From: Bifidobacterium subtile
GTDB lineage: Bacteria > Actinomycetota > Actinomycetes > Actinomycetales > Bifidobacteriaceae
DNA: 64,000 nt
Assembly (NCBI RefSeq): GCF_000741775.1
Contig: NZ_JGZR01000002.1
Coordinates: forward strand, 62,001 to 126,000
Direction: 5' to 3'
The position numbers and the translations under genes are program-made. Below the pieces are notes generated by a model. It saw only the letters and a list, made by a program, of their open reading frames with translations. It was not told where the DNA came from and did no database searches. This document shows, piece after piece, positions 30,860-40,579 of the stretch; position 1 is the first letter of the stretch; every line of letters starts with the position of its first letter.

Positions 30860-33439
30860 ATGGCGGATTCACAGGAAAAGAACGATAGACAAACACTGGG
30901 CGAGCTCGCGCCGCGCTGGGGCGACGAAGGCGGCGCGATCGACGTTGACGAGATATACGAGCGCTTCTTCGACTGGGTGGACGAGGTCAAGGGCATCGAG
31001 CCGTGGCCGCATCAGGAGGAAGCCATCACCGATCTGCTGGCCGGCGACCATGTGGTGCTCAATACGCCCACCGGCTCGGGCAAGTCGTTGGCAGCGCTGG
31101 GCATGCATTACGCCGCGCTGTGCACGGGCAGGCGGTCGTATTACACCGCGCCGATTAAAGCGCTGGTCTCCGAGAAGTTCTTTGACTTGGTCGAGGCCTT
31201 CGGGCGCGAGAACGTTGGCATGATCACAGGGGACACGCGCATCAACGCCGATGCGCCGATCATCTGCTGCACGGCGGAGATTCTGGCCAATCAGGCGCTG
31301 CGCGAAGGCAAGCACGCCGATGTGGGCTGCGTGGCGATGGACGAATTCCATTACTATGGCGACCGTGAGCGCGGATGGGCGTGGCAGGTGCCGCTGCTGA
31401 CGCTGCCGCATACGCAGTTCTTGCTGATGAGCGCCACGCTGGGCAATGTCGACGCGATAGCCGACAAGCTGGAGGCAATGACCGGCACGGATGTCGATGT
31501 CATCGCGGACGCGCCCAGGCCGGTGCCGCTGAGCTACGAGTACACCGACAAGCAGCTTGCCGGAACCGTGGAGCTGCTGTTCAACCGGCAGGACACGCCG
31601 ATCTACGTCGTGCACTTCTCGCAGGATGCCGCGCTGGAAACCGCGCAGGCATTGGCTGGAACCGGCGTGTCGAGCAAGGAGCAGCGCAAGGCCATCGCGG
31701 AGGCGATGAAGGGCACGAAGTTCACGACGGCCTTCGGCAAGATTCTGCAACGACTGCTGCGCACCGGCGTGGGCATCCATCATGCCGGCATGCTGCCGCG
31801 CTACCGGCGCCTGGTCGAGCAGCTGGCGCAGCAGGGTCTGCTGCCGGTCATCTGCGGCACTGACACCCTCGGCGTCGGCATCAACGTGCCGATTCATTCC
31901 GTGGTGCTGACCGCGCTGACCAAATTCGACGGCACGAAAATGCGCCGCTTGCGCGCCCGCGAATTCCATCAGATCGCCGGCCGCGCGGGCCGCATGGGAT
32001 TCGACACCGAAGGCTTGGTGGTGACTGAAGCGCCCGAGTTCGAGATCGAGAACGCGCGGGTGATCGCCAAGGCGGGCGACGACCCGAAGAAGCTCAAGAA
32101 GATCAAGCGCAAGAAGGCTCCCGAGGGTTTCGTGACCTGGAACAAGGGCACTTTCGAGAAGCTGGTGAGCGCCGAGCCGGAGACTCTGGTGCCGCATATG
32201 GTCATCACGCATGCCATGGTCTTGAACGAAGTCGCGCAGGGCGGCGATGCGCGGGCGCGGCTCGACCAGCTCGTTGACGATTCTGCGCAGACGCCGGATC
32301 AGAAAGAGCACCTGCATAATCGCGTCGGTGAGATATTCCAGACGATGTTCGATTCGGAGTTCATCGAGGTGGAAGACAACGATCGCGGCGGCAAGGACTA
32401 CTATCTCGCCATCGATCTGCCGGACAACTTCGCGCTCGACCAGCCGCTGTCGCCATTCCTGCTGGCTGCGCTGGAACTGCTCGACCCCGAGTCAAGCAGC
32501 TATGCGCTCGACGTGATCTCGATGGTCGAAGCCACGCTGGACGACCCGCGTCAGGTGCTCAAGGCGCAGCAGCGCCAAGCCCGCGACGCGGCGATGGCGA
32601 CGATGAAAGCGGACGGTCTCGATTACGAGGAGCGCATGGAGCGCCTGCAGGAGGTCACGTATCCCAAGCCTTTGGAGGAGCTGCTTGACGCGGCCTTCGA
32701 GCAGTATCGCAAGGATGTGCCGTGGGCGAACGACTATTGGCTGAGCCCCAAATCCGTGGTGCGCGACATGGTGGAGACGGCGAGCGATTTCACGGGGTAC
32801 ATCTCCCGCTACGGCATCGCGCGGTCGGAGGGCACGCTGCTGCGCTACCTGTCGGACGCCTACCGGTCGCTGGCCCGCACCGTGCCGGTCGAGAAGCGCA
32901 ACGAGCAGCTTGAGGATGTGATCTCCTGGCTGCGCGTCGTCGTGCGCTCGGTCGATTCGAGCCTCATCGACGAGTGGGAGCATGCGGGCGATGCCTCGCA
33001 GAGCGAACTCGACGCGCTATCCGCAGCCGCTCCGGGTGCTGCCCACCAGGTGGTCGAGGACCGGCGCGGGCTCATCGTGCTCATCCGCAACGCCATGTTC
33101 CGCCGCGTCCAGCTCATGGACCTCGACAAGCCCGCCGAGCTTGGCGCGCTCGACAAGGACTGGGGCTACAACGTGCATGAGTGGGAGGACACGCTCGACG
33201 ACTACTACGACCAGCATGAGTACGTCGGCATCGACGCAAAGGCCCGCAGCGGCGAGCTGTTCATCCTGGATGATGCCCGTGAGCGCGACGAGCACACGTG
33301 GAAGATCCGCCAGATCATCGACGACTCCGACGGCGACCACGACTGGGCCATCACCGGCACCGTCGATCTCGACGCCACGCAGGAAGGCGGCGAAGTCGTC
33401 TTCGTCGACTACCACGTCGGCCCAGTCGCGACGGTGTGA
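30860..33439 (+). CDS. Ski2-like DEAD/DEAH-box helicase with DUF3516
   Basis: The 859-residue superfamily 2 helicase has motif I NTPTGSGKSLAA, motif II VAMDEFHYYGD (DEFH), motif III LLMSATLGN, motif V CGTDTLGVGINVP and motif VI QIAGRAGRMG. The C-terminal half (about 400-859) is the DUF3516 region. It is related to mycobacterial HelY and eukaryotic Ski2/Mtr4 RNA helicases and so probably unwinds RNA in the cytosol; this is family inference. The start at 30860 follows a TATGG context without a strong ribosome binding site. It stands alone, between a terminator and a repeat element. Confidence 0.93.
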   Translation: MADSQEKNDRQTLGELAPRWGDEGGAIDVDEIYERFFDWVDEVKGIEPWPHQEEAITDLLAGDHVVLNTPTGSGKSLAALGMHYAALCTGRRSYYTAPIKALVSEKFFDLVEAFGRENVGMITGDTRINADAPIICCTAEILANQALREGKHADVGCVAMDEFHYYGDRERGWAWQVPLLTLPHTQFLLMSATLGNVDAIADKLEAMTGTDVDVIADAPRPVPLSYEYTDKQLAGTVELLFNRQDTPIYVVHFSQDAALETAQALAGTGVSSKEQRKAIAEAMKGTKFTTAFGKILQRLLRTGVGIHHAGMLPRYRRLVEQLAQQGLLPVICGTDTLGVGINVPIHSVVLTALTKFDGTKMRRLRAREFHQIAGRAGRMGFDTEGLVVTEAPEFEIENARVIAKAGDDPKKLKKIKRKKAPEGFVTWNKGTFEKLVSAEPETLVPHMVITHAMVLNEVAQGGDARARLDQLVDDSAQTPDQKEHLHNRVGEIFQTMFDSEFIEVEDNDRGGKDYYLAIDLPDNFALDQPLSPFLLAALELLDPESSSYALDVISMVEATLDDPRQVLKAQQRQARDAAMATMKADGLDYEERMERLQEVTYPKPLEELLDAAFEQYRKDVPWANDYWLSPKSVVRDMVETASDFTGYISRYGIARSEGTLLRYLSDAYRSLARTVPVEKRNEQLEDVISWLRVVVRSVDSSLIDEWEHAGDASQSELDALSAAAPGAAHQVVEDRRGLIVLIRNAMFRRVQLMDLDKPAELGALDKDWGYNVHEWEDTLDDYYDQHEYVGIDAKARSGELFILDDARERDEHTWKIRQIIDDSDGDHDWAITGTVDLDATQEGGEVVFVDYHVGPVATV

Positions 33440-33597
33440 CACATTTTCGATTCAAGGGCGGTTGTGGCGGCACGGATCTGCTGTACGAGTCTGCCGAATG
33501 GTGAATTTCGTGTTGTTATGCATATGCCGAGGGCTCTCCGACGCGCTCATCGACTTCAGTTGCGCTGATATCTCGTAATTGACCAGAATAATCCTGG

Positions 33598-33804
33598 TAT
33601 CTCCGCTACGTGTAGCGTTATCGGGATGCTGCGGAGGTCTATCTGCGTTATGTGAGGCGCTATTTCATAGAGAGCTGAGTATCAGACGGCTACAGACCGC
33701 CATTTTCGGCCGGTGATACTCAGGGTGCTGCAGGATTAGCGCCTCACGTAACGCAGATAGACCTCCGCACGGCCCAGTTAACGCCTCACATAACGCAGAT
33801 AGAC
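33598..33804. repeat. 205-bp nested inverted-repeat element, copy A
   Basis: Four ~24-30-base arms: outer left 33598-33621 (degenerate), inner left 33631-33662, inner right 33737-33769 and outer right 33778-33804. The inner arms are complementary over about 30 bases, beginning GCGGAGGTCTATCTGCG. The core contains its own 8-bp stem (GAGTATCA at 33677-33684 with TGATACTC at 33714-33721) and a CCGCCATTTTC motif. Copies B (59267-59470) and C (61093-61297) have the same plan and length. It fills most of the 473-bp gap between the helicase and rarA genes; the rest shows only a promoter region near 33810-33900. Confidence 0.85.
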
Positions 33805-33912
33805 TAATCTGATTGACAAACATACTTGATATGAAGGTTTTCGTTGCTGCGTCCGGTTGTCTTGCAGCCATATGGCTGAGCGCGGTGGACGCGGCCTGAC
33901 TACACTGGCAGT

Positions 33913-35337
33913 ATGACTGAGGATTTGTTTGGCGCGGCCGATGCGCCCGAGGATATGACGCGGCCGCTGGCGGTGCGGATGCGGCCTTCGACGCTGGCCG
34001 AGGTGGTGGGGCAGGATCGTGTGCTGGGGGAGGGGTCGCCACTGCGGCGGCTGGCCAATCCCGCATCGAAGGGTTCGCTGACCGCGCCGAGCTCGATTAT
34101 TCTGTTTGGCCCTCCCGGAGTGGGCAAGACGACGCTGGCCTATATTGTCGCCAAGCAGTCCGGGCGCGTGTTCGAGGAGCTTTCGGCGGTCACCTCCGGG
34201 GTCAAGGATGTGCGCGCGGTGCTGCAGCGGGCGCATGAGCGGCTGGTGGCGCAGGGGCGCGAAACCGTGCTGTTCATCGACGAGGTGCACCGCTTCTCGA
34301 AGTCGCAGCAGGACGCGCTCTTGCCCAGCGTGGAGAACCGCGATGTGACCTTCATCGGCGCCACGACCGAAAACCCGAGCTTCTCCGTGATTTCGCCGCT
34401 GTTGAGCCGTTCCGTGGTGGTCAAGCTCGAAGCCTTGGAGCCTGACGACCTGCAGGTGCTGCTGACGCGCGCGCTCGACGACCAGCGCGGGCTCAAAGGC
34501 GAGGTGAAGGCCAGTGACGAGGCTATCGATGAGATCATCCGCATGGCTTCGGGCGATGCGCGTAAGTCGCTGACCATTCTCGAAGCCGCAGCGGGCGCGG
34601 TCACCGGTGACAAGGAGCGCAAAAAGGGCGCTCGCAAGCCGATCATCACGCCGGAGGCGGTCGGCAAGGTCATGGACGCGGCCACGGTGCGCTACGACAA
34701 GAAGGGCGACGACCACTACGATGTCATCTCCGCTTTCATCAAATCGATGCGCGGCTCCGACCCCGATGCCGCGCTGCACTACTTGGCGCGCATGCTCAGG
34801 GCGGGGGAGGACCCTCGGTTCATCGCCCGGCGCATCATGATTGCCTCGGCCGAGGAGGTCGGCATGGCCGCGCCGCAGATATTGCAGGTGACGGTGGCCG
34901 CAGCGCAGGCCGTCGCGATGATCGGCATGCCCGAAGCCCGCATCATCCTGTCCGAAGCGACCATCGCCGTGGCTACCGCGCCCAAGTCGAACGCCAGCTA
35001 CAATGCGATCAACGCCGCGCTCGCCGACGTGGACGCCGGGCTGATCGGTCAGGTGCCGCTGCATCTGCGCAACGCGCCGACCAAGCTCATGAAATCCTGG
35101 GGCAACCACGAAGGCTACCAATACGCCCACGACGCGCCCGGCGCGGTCGCCGCGCAGCAGTACATGCCCGACGAGCTGGTCGGCCACGAGTACTACCACC
35201 CCAACGAGCGCGGCTACGAGCATGAGCTCGGCCCGCGTTTGGAACGCATTCGCTCGATTCTGCATGGCAGTGGGAATACGACCGGCAGCAGGGACGGCAA
35301 TCAGGGCACAGCCGCTTCGGATTCGCGCGAAGCGTAG
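33913..35337 (+). CDS. rarA: replication-associated recombination ATPase RarA/MgsA
   Basis: The 474-residue AAA+ protein resembles clamp-loader subunits and RuvB. Walker [19 protein letters not shown]; Walker [21 protein letters not shown]; sensor 1: [13 protein letters not shown]. The C-terminal MgsA oligomerisation domain is recognisable by [20 protein letters not shown] and [20 protein letters not shown]. It acts at stalled replication forks, interacting with SSB. The last 25 residues (Gly/Asn/Ser-rich) are variable. The start at 33913 follows no strong ribosome binding site but fits the family. It ends 37 bases before the next gene, so the two may be co-transcribed. Confidence 0.95.
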   Translation: MTEDLFGAADAPEDMTRPLAVRMRPSTLAEVVGQDRVLGEGSPLRRLANPASKGSLTAPSSIILFGPPGVGKTTLAYIVAKQSGRVFEELSAVTSGVKDVRAVLQRAHERLVAQGRETVLFIDEVHRFSKSQQDALLPSVENRDVTFIGATTENPSFSVISPLLSRSVVVKLEALEPDDLQVLLTRALDDQRGLKGEVKASDEAIDEIIRMASGDARKSLTILEAAAGAVTGDKERKKGARKPIITPEAVGKVMDAATVRYDKKGDDHYDVISAFIKSMRGSDPDAALHYLARMLRAGEDPRFIARRIMIASAEEVGMAAPQILQVTVAAAQAVAMIGMPEARIILSEATIAVATAPKSNASYNAINAALADVDAGLIGQVPLHLRNAPTKLMKSWGNHEGYQYAHDAPGAVAAQQYMPDELVGHEYYHPNERGYEHELGPRLERIRSILHGSGNTTGSRDGNQGTAASDSREA

Positions 35338-35374
35338 GTAACCGGGTGGCTATGTCGGGGCTTACATTGGAGTC

Positions 35375-36394
35375 ATGAACACAACGCAGCCCGAGTCCGC
35401 TGGCTCGCAGCAGAATGGCATTCACTCCCCGCGCCTCATCGTCAATACCTTGCCGCTGAACGCCGAGCAGCGCGGGCGATTCGCCCAAGCGGCAGACGGC
35501 ATCCGGCAGGAGTTCGTCAACGACACCGCTGACCGTGAGAATATGATATGGCATGCCGAGCTGCCGGCCGCCCTTCGACCCGAAACGACCGCGATCATCG
35601 GCAACGTGCCGCCCGCCGACGCTGCGCAATGCCCGCGCCTGGAATGGCTGCAGACCACGAGCGCGGGCGTCGACCGCTACGTGGCGCCGGGTGCGCTGGC
35701 TGAGCCTGTGGCCGTCACCAACGCCACCGGAGCCTACGGGCTTACCGTATCGGAGCATATGTTCGCGCTGATGTGGGCGCTGATGAAGCAGCTCCCCGAT
35801 TATGCACGCAATCAGGCGGCCCATCGCTGGGCCGATGCCGGCAAAGTCATGAGTCCTCAAGGCGCTGCGGCCGTGGTGATCGGCACCGGCGACATCGGCT
35901 CATGCTTCGCCAAACTAGTGAAATCAGTGGGCATGCGCACCTACGGCGTGCGCAGGAATGCGGACCAAGGCGCCGAAGGCATCGACGACATGTACGGCTT
36001 CGAGGATCTCGACGGTCTGCTTGCGCTCGCGGATGTCGTGGCGATGGTGGTTCCCTCCACGCCGCAGACCCATCATTTGCTGGATGCGCGTCGCCTTGGC
36101 CTGATGAAATCCAATGCAATCGTGATTAACGCCGGACGCGGCGATGCCATCGACCCCAAGGCCTTGCTGGATGTGCTTCGGGTCGGAGGCATTCACGGCG
36201 CAGGACTCGACGTGACCGAGCCGGAGCCCCTGCCTGCGGATGATCCGCTGTGGGACGAGCCGCGCTGCCTGATCACGCCGCATGTCGCAGGCGGCAATCA
36301 TCTTGCGCAGACGAGTGACGCGATCATCGCAATCGCGCTCGAAAATGTGAGGAGGTATGCGGCCAGAGAGCCGTTCGTCAACCGTCGACGCTGA
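35375..36394 (+). CDS. NAD(P)-dependent D-2-hydroxyacid dehydrogenase
   Basis: The 339-residue protein has the Rossmann dinucleotide site VVIGTGDIGSCFAKLVKSVG (about residue 170). The catalytic residues are R in VINAGRGDAID, E in DVTEPEPLPADDP and H in LITPHVAGGNH. The domain order and the TTSAGVDRY motif match the GhrA/SerA-like dehydrogenases that reduce 2-oxoacids such as glyoxylate, hydroxypyruvate or branched-chain oxoacids. The substrate cannot be chosen from sequence. It ends just upstream of two hairpin repeats. Confidence 0.92.
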   Translation: MNTTQPESAGSQQNGIHSPRLIVNTLPLNAEQRGRFAQAADGIRQEFVNDTADRENMIWHAELPAALRPETTAIIGNVPPADAAQCPRLEWLQTTSAGVDRYVAPGALAEPVAVTNATGAYGLTVSEHMFALMWALMKQLPDYARNQAAHRWADAGKVMSPQGAAAVVIGTGDIGSCFAKLVKSVGMRTYGVRRNADQGAEGIDDMYGFEDLDGLLALADVVAMVVPSTPQTHHLLDARRLGLMKSNAIVINAGRGDAIDPKALLDVLRVGGIHGAGLDVTEPEPLPADDPLWDEPRCLITPHVAGGNHLAQTSDAIIAIALENVRRYAAREPFVNRRR

Positions 36395-36473
36395 CCGGGC
36401 GAGTGCGCGGGCAACGTGCACGATCTGCTCACGGCAGCCGCGATCGTACAGTGAGTTCGTCAGCATGCCTTAC

Positions 36474-36520
36474 TGGATGGATTCGTGCATTTAAGACGCT
36501 GAAACGCACGAATCCATCCA
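36474..36520. repeat. hairpin repeat, family H copy 2
   Basis: The 19-bp arms 36474-36492 and 36502-36520 pair with one mismatch over the loop AAGACGCTG. The arm reads TGGATGGATTCGTGCATTT. It is related to copies at 14910-14962 and 36541-36591. It lies between convergent genes, so it could act as a terminator in both directions. Confidence 0.75.
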
Positions 36521-36540
36521 AACCCGACTCTTCGACCAAG

Positions 36541-36591
36541 TGCTGGGCATCGCTGCATTTCAGACGCCAAAACGCACGAACCCGCCCAGCA
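36541..36591. repeat. hairpin repeat, family H copy 3
   Basis: The arm 36541-36560 pairs with 36570-36591 with a 2-base bulge and a few mismatches, over loop CAGACGCCA. The ends read TGCTGGGC and GCCCAGCA, as in copy 1, while the loop side matches copy 2. It follows copy 2 directly, so the 259-bp gap between the dehydrogenase and amidohydrolase genes holds two copies and little else. Confidence 0.7.
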
Positions 36592-36653
36592 GCGGCTAGC
36601 CAAGGAGCGAGGCGATCGGCTGACTCTGCTGCAAAGCTGATGCGTTGGGAATG

Positions 36654-38000
36654 TCAGAGCCGCTCATCAAGCATCGTGTCGATGTCGTCGTAGCGCTTTA
36701 CTTTCGGGCGCCATACGGGTCGTCCTGCGGCGACTACGAGCTTCGGCGCGGTGAGCGTGCGAAGATCAAGCGCCGGGTCGGCGTCGAGCACCAGCAGATC
36801 AGCAGCCTTGCCGACTTCGATCGAGCCGGTTTCCTGCTCGATGCCGAGAATCTCCGCATTGACCTGCGTAGCCGCGTGGAACGCCTGAGCTGCAGTGAAT
36901 CCAGCGTAATGAGAGAGCAGGTACAGCTCGCGCCATGTGGCGTACTGGGTGACGAATGTCATGCCGGTATCGGTGCCGACGCCGACGCGGATGCCGTTCA
37001 TATGCGCCTGCCGGGCACCGGCAAGCATGCCTTCGGATACCGGCTTGGAGTTCTCGTACTGGACTTCGGTGATGCCCGTGACCTCGCGCGGGAACGCATT
37101 GATGGACAAGCCCGCGGACAGTGTGGGGATGAGCGAGGAATAGCCATTGAGCGAATTGGGATTCTCGCGGAACAAATCAAGCAGCTCATCGTCAAGTGCG
37201 CTGCCGTGCTCAATCGTATCCACACCGGCCGTCAGCGCATTTCTGACGCCTTCAGGGCTTTGAGCGTGCGCGGCGACCAGGATGCCGCAGGCGTGCGCAG
37301 CATCGCAGATCGTGCGCATGCTTTCGACGTCCATCTGCGGGCTTCCCGCCTCGCCGGGCACTTGGGAGTCGGTGATACCGCCGGTGGCCGCGATCTTGAT
37401 GGCGTTGACGCCGTGATCGATATTCGCCTCCACGTTCGTGCGGGCGGCAGCCTCATCATCGCATTCCAACGCCACCAAAGGAGCCCCGTGGCCGCCGGGA
37501 GCGGCAAGCATCGGGCCGGAGGAGAAGACCCGCGGACCGAGCATCTTGCCGGCCGCGATCTTGTCGCGCAGGCCGACCACGGTGTACCCTACATCGCCGA
37601 CGGTCCGAATCGTGGTGACGCCGGAATTGAGCAGCGCGTCAATGCCCGACATGGCCTTCGTGCGGATATACGCGCGTCCTGCAGGGGTGCGGACCAGCTT
37701 GGAGAGCAGGGCCTGGCCTTTTGGCGTAGCCTGTTTGGGGTCGATCGGCCTGCCGTCGGAGAAGAGATGCACGTGGAGATTGATCAGCCCGGGTGCCACG
37801 AACTTGCCGGAGGCGTCGATGCGGTGGTAGCCCTGCGGCACCCCGATCTGCTTGCTGGGCATGACCTGCGAGATGCGTCCGTTCTCGTCGATCACGATTG
37901 TCATATCGTCCAGCGTGCGGCCGTCCTCATCGCCGGTGACGATGTTCGTATGCTCAAGAGCGAACGGTTCGATGACGGTTTTCCGTTTGCGCAGCGCCAT
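36654..38000 (-). CDS. metal-dependent amidohydrolase
   Basis: The 448-residue protein belongs to the imidazolonepropionase/prolidase-like branch of the amidohydrolase superfamily. Metal ligands: HxH in LINLHVHLF, a Lys in AIKIAATGG likely to be carbamylated, His residues in VAAHAQSPEG and TIEHGSALDD, and the catalytic Asp in GVGTDTGMTF. It probably hydrolyses a cyclic amide or a dipeptide; the substrate is not evident. The start at 38000 (MALRKRK) follows AAAGGAGATTGACC, which is preferred to a TTG two codons earlier. It is transcribed towards the convergent dehydrogenase gene. There is no signal peptide, so it is cytosolic. Confidence 0.9.
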   Translation of the reverse strand: MALRKRKTVIEPFALEHTNIVTGDEDGRTLDDMTIVIDENGRISQVMPSKQIGVPQGYHRIDASGKFVAPGLINLHVHLFSDGRPIDPKQATPKGQALLSKLVRTPAGRAYIRTKAMSGIDALLNSGVTTIRTVGDVGYTVVGLRDKIAAGKMLGPRVFSSGPMLAAPGGHGAPLVALECDDEAAARTNVEANIDHGVNAIKIAATGGITDSQVPGEAGSPQMDVESMRTICDAAHACGILVAAHAQSPEGVRNALTAGVDTIEHGSALDDELLDLFRENPNSLNGYSSLIPTLSAGLSINAFPREVTGITEVQYENSKPVSEGMLAGARQAHMNGIRVGVGTDTGMTFVTQYATWRELYLLSHYAGFTAAQAFHAATQVNAEILGIEQETGSIEVGKAADLLVLDADPALDLRTLTAPKLVVAAGRPVWRPKVKRYDDIDTMLDERL

Positions 38001-38130
38001 GGTCAATCTCCTTTGATGGTCGTGGATATCCGTTCACTGTATCACCTGCATATGGCGTCGATGCGCCCGAGGCGCAAAGCGCAGTGCGGACGAGAACGAG
38101 CGACCAATCAAGCGCCCGACAAGGCAGGAA

Positions 38131-40572
38131 TCAGAGTAGTCCCAGCACGACAAGAGCCGCGATATAGACTGCCGCAAGCGTGCCAAACGCGATATCGCGA
38201 GACCTGACGCGCATGAGCCGCCAATGGGTTCGGCGCACGCCCTCCTCGTAGCAGCGGGCGTCGAGCGCCAGCCCCAGATTGTCGGCGTGCCGCAAGGTGC
38301 CGGCGAATACGGGCACGATGATAGCGCTCAGCGCCTTGATCCGTCTGGCGGGCGCCCCGGTTTCGATGCTGCCTCCGCGCGCCGACTGCGCGTCGATGAT
38401 GGCGCGCGTCTCACGTCCCAAAGTCGGCAGGAAGCGCAGCGCCAGGCTCATCACGAGCGCAAGCTCCTGGGTGTGCATGACGCGACGCAGCGGGGAGAGC
38501 AGCGAGCCGAAGCCGTCGGTCAGCGCGGTAGGGGTCGTGGTCTCCAACAGCACGGCGCCGAGTATAACCACAAGCGCGAAGCGACACATGTACAGCATCG
38601 CAACGGTCAGGCCGTCCGTAGTGACCGGCACGGACGCGAGCGTGAACAGCGGGGTCCCCGTGCGCACGAAGAACACGTTCAGCAGTCCCATCATCACGAA
38701 CAGCGCCAGGAACATATGGATCGAGGCGAGCAGTCGCAGCGGGCTGATTCGAGCCGCCGCGACGATGCCGGTCACCAGCGCGGCGCTCAGCGCCAGCTGC
38801 GCGGGGGTGTGGATCATGAACGCCGTGAACATGAGAGCCAGGAAGGACACCATTTTCACCCGCGGGTCGAGACCGGCCACAAACGATGCGGGGCGCGGCT
38901 CGCCCTGTTCGCCCTCTTCGACAACGGAAAGCGGGGTGGCCTCGTTCTCGGGAAGCGTGATGATGCGACCGGCCAAGGCTCGCGCCTCGGCGAGCGAGTG
39001 GGTGATCATGACGATCGTCACACCGCGTCCGTGCAGCACGCGCACCAGCTCATGGATGCGCGCGACGGCTGCGGCGTCAAGACTGGCCGTCGGCTCATCC
39101 ATGATGAGGATGCCGGGCCGGCATGCGATGACGCCGGCAATGGCGACCAGGCGCTGCTGGCCGCCGGAGAGGCTGGCGGGGGAGCGCTGCGCAAGATGGC
39201 TGATGTGCAGCATCGCCATGGCATCGTCCACGCGGCCGGCGACTTCATCCGAAGCGAGATTCTGATTCGATGGGCCGTAGGCGATGTCCTGGGCCACGGT
39301 GTCGGCGAACAGCTGCCGTTCGGGCCGTTGCATCACCAGCCCGACCTGGCGCCGCAGCTCCTTGCGGGCGCGTCTCGACCGTGTGGCCGGGTCGATGCCG
39401 GCGATGCGGATCGTGCCCGTAGTGGGCTTCTCCAACGCGGCCAGCAGCCGGGCGAGCGTCGTCTTGCCCGAGCCGTTGCGACCCATGATCGCAACGGTTT
39501 CGCCTGGCTCAATCGTTAGCGACAGCTCATGGAGCGTCGGCTCCTCGGCATTCGGATAGCGCATCGAAACATGGCTCACCTCGATGGCGGGGCGGGTGGT
39601 ATGCGCACGCCAATCCGCCGTCATGGCGTGCCATTCGGCATTGAGAGGGTCGCTGGATCCGGCGGCAAAAGCCGTGTCGAAGTCTGCATCAAGGCCGGGG
39701 CCGGCATCGGCATCGAAAGCGTGGATGCCGGCCCCGGCGACGGTGGCGTCGGAGGCGATGCGGCCATGCTCCATGCGGATGATGCGGTCGGCGCGCGTGG
39801 TTTCGCTGCCGCGATGCGTGACATGCACGATCGTGGTGCCGCGGGCCTGCAGCTCGTCGAGTATGGCCATGACCTCGTCCTGCGCCTGCGCATCAAGCAT
39901 GGCGGTGGGCTCGTCGAGCACGATCATCGAGGGCGCCATCGCCAGCGTTCCGGCGATCGCGATGCGCTGCTGCTGGCCGCCGCTCATATGCGCGGGATCG
40001 CCGTGTCGGTACGCCGCCATGTCCACGGCCCTGAGTGCCGCAGCAAGACGCCGTGCGATGCAGGGGCGCTCAAGACCGAGATTCTCCGGCCCGAACGCGA
40101 CATCATCCTCGACTACGGTGGTGACGATCTGGTCCTCAGGATTCTGGAACACCGCGCCGATGCCGTGGCGGGCCTGCCGGTACGCCTGCGGATCAGGCCT
40201 CGCGCCATCGAAGACCTCATGCCCCAGCAGCTGCACGCTGCCGTTGTCGGGCGCTACCAGACCGGCGATGACTCTTGACAAGGTCGACTTGCCCGAGCCG
40301 TTCGGGCCGACCAGGCAGATGCGTTCGCCGGGTCGAATGCTCAAGTCGACGCCGTCCAACGCCCAGGTCGCGCCGCGGTCATAGCTGAAGCGCACGCCGT
40401 GCAGTTCCACGGCCTGCAACGCCTGTCCTGGCGACGGCGCAGGATCTGCTGGCGCCGCAATGCCTGTTGGCATTCCAGCGCCTGCCAACGACGAGGCATG
40501 CCCGAACGATTCGGTGCATGGCATCGCGGCGGCGAGTGCTGAGGGACGCGACTGCGTGATCACATTCGTCAT
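38131..40572 (-). CDS. ECF transporter energising module: EcfA-EcfA'-EcfT fusion
   Basis: This 813-residue protein joins the three parts of an energy-coupling-factor module. The first ABC ATPase is at about 50-290 (Walker A LVGPNGSGKSTLSRVIAGL, signature MSGGQQQRIAIAG, Walker B MIVLDEPTAMLD). The second ABC ATPase is at about 325-545 (Walker A IMGRNGSGKTTLARLLAAL, signature LSGGQQRLVAIAG, Walker B ILIMDEPTASLD). The third part is a membrane T domain at about 570-813 with the coupling motif AQSARGGSIE. These are usually two or three separate proteins, so the fusion is notable. It lies 7 bases after the riboflavin-type S component and so is expected under the same FMN riboswitch. Whether it also serves other S components encoded elsewhere is not known. 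Confidence 0.92.
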   Translation of the reverse strand: MTNVITQSRPSALAAAMPCTESFGHASSLAGAGMPTGIAAPADPAPSPGQALQAVELHGVRFSYDRGATWALDGVDLSIRPGERICLVGPNGSGKSTLSRVIAGLVAPDNGSVQLLGHEVFDGARPDPQAYRQARHGIGAVFQNPEDQIVTTVVEDDVAFGPENLGLERPCIARRLAAALRAVDMAAYRHGDPAHMSGGQQQRIAIAGTLAMAPSMIVLDEPTAMLDAQAQDEVMAILDELQARGTTIVHVTHRGSETTRADRIIRMEHGRIASDATVAGAGIHAFDADAGPGLDADFDTAFAAGSSDPLNAEWHAMTADWRAHTTRPAIEVSHVSMRYPNAEEPTLHELSLTIEPGETVAIMGRNGSGKTTLARLLAALEKPTTGTIRIAGIDPATRSRRARKELRRQVGLVMQRPERQLFADTVAQDIAYGPSNQNLASDEVAGRVDDAMAMLHISHLAQRSPASLSGGQQRLVAIAGVIACRPGILIMDEPTASLDAAAVARIHELVRVLHGRGVTIVMITHSLAEARALAGRIITLPENEATPLSVVEEGEQGEPRPASFVAGLDPRVKMVSFLALMFTAFMIHTPAQLALSAALVTGIVAAARISPLRLLASIHMFLALFVMMGLLNVFFVRTGTPLFTLASVPVTTDGLTVAMLYMCRFALVVILGAVLLETTTPTALTDGFGSLLSPLRRVMHTQELALVMSLALRFLPTLGRETRAIIDAQSARGGSIETGAPARRIKALSAIIVPVFAGTLRHADNLGLALDARCYEEGVRRTHWRLMRVRSRDIAFGTLAAVYIAALVVLGLL

Positions 40573-40579
40573 GCGGCGC

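Noticed and set aside
33778..35265. Open frame antisense to rarA
   Set aside because: Shadow; its end also lies within a repeat element.
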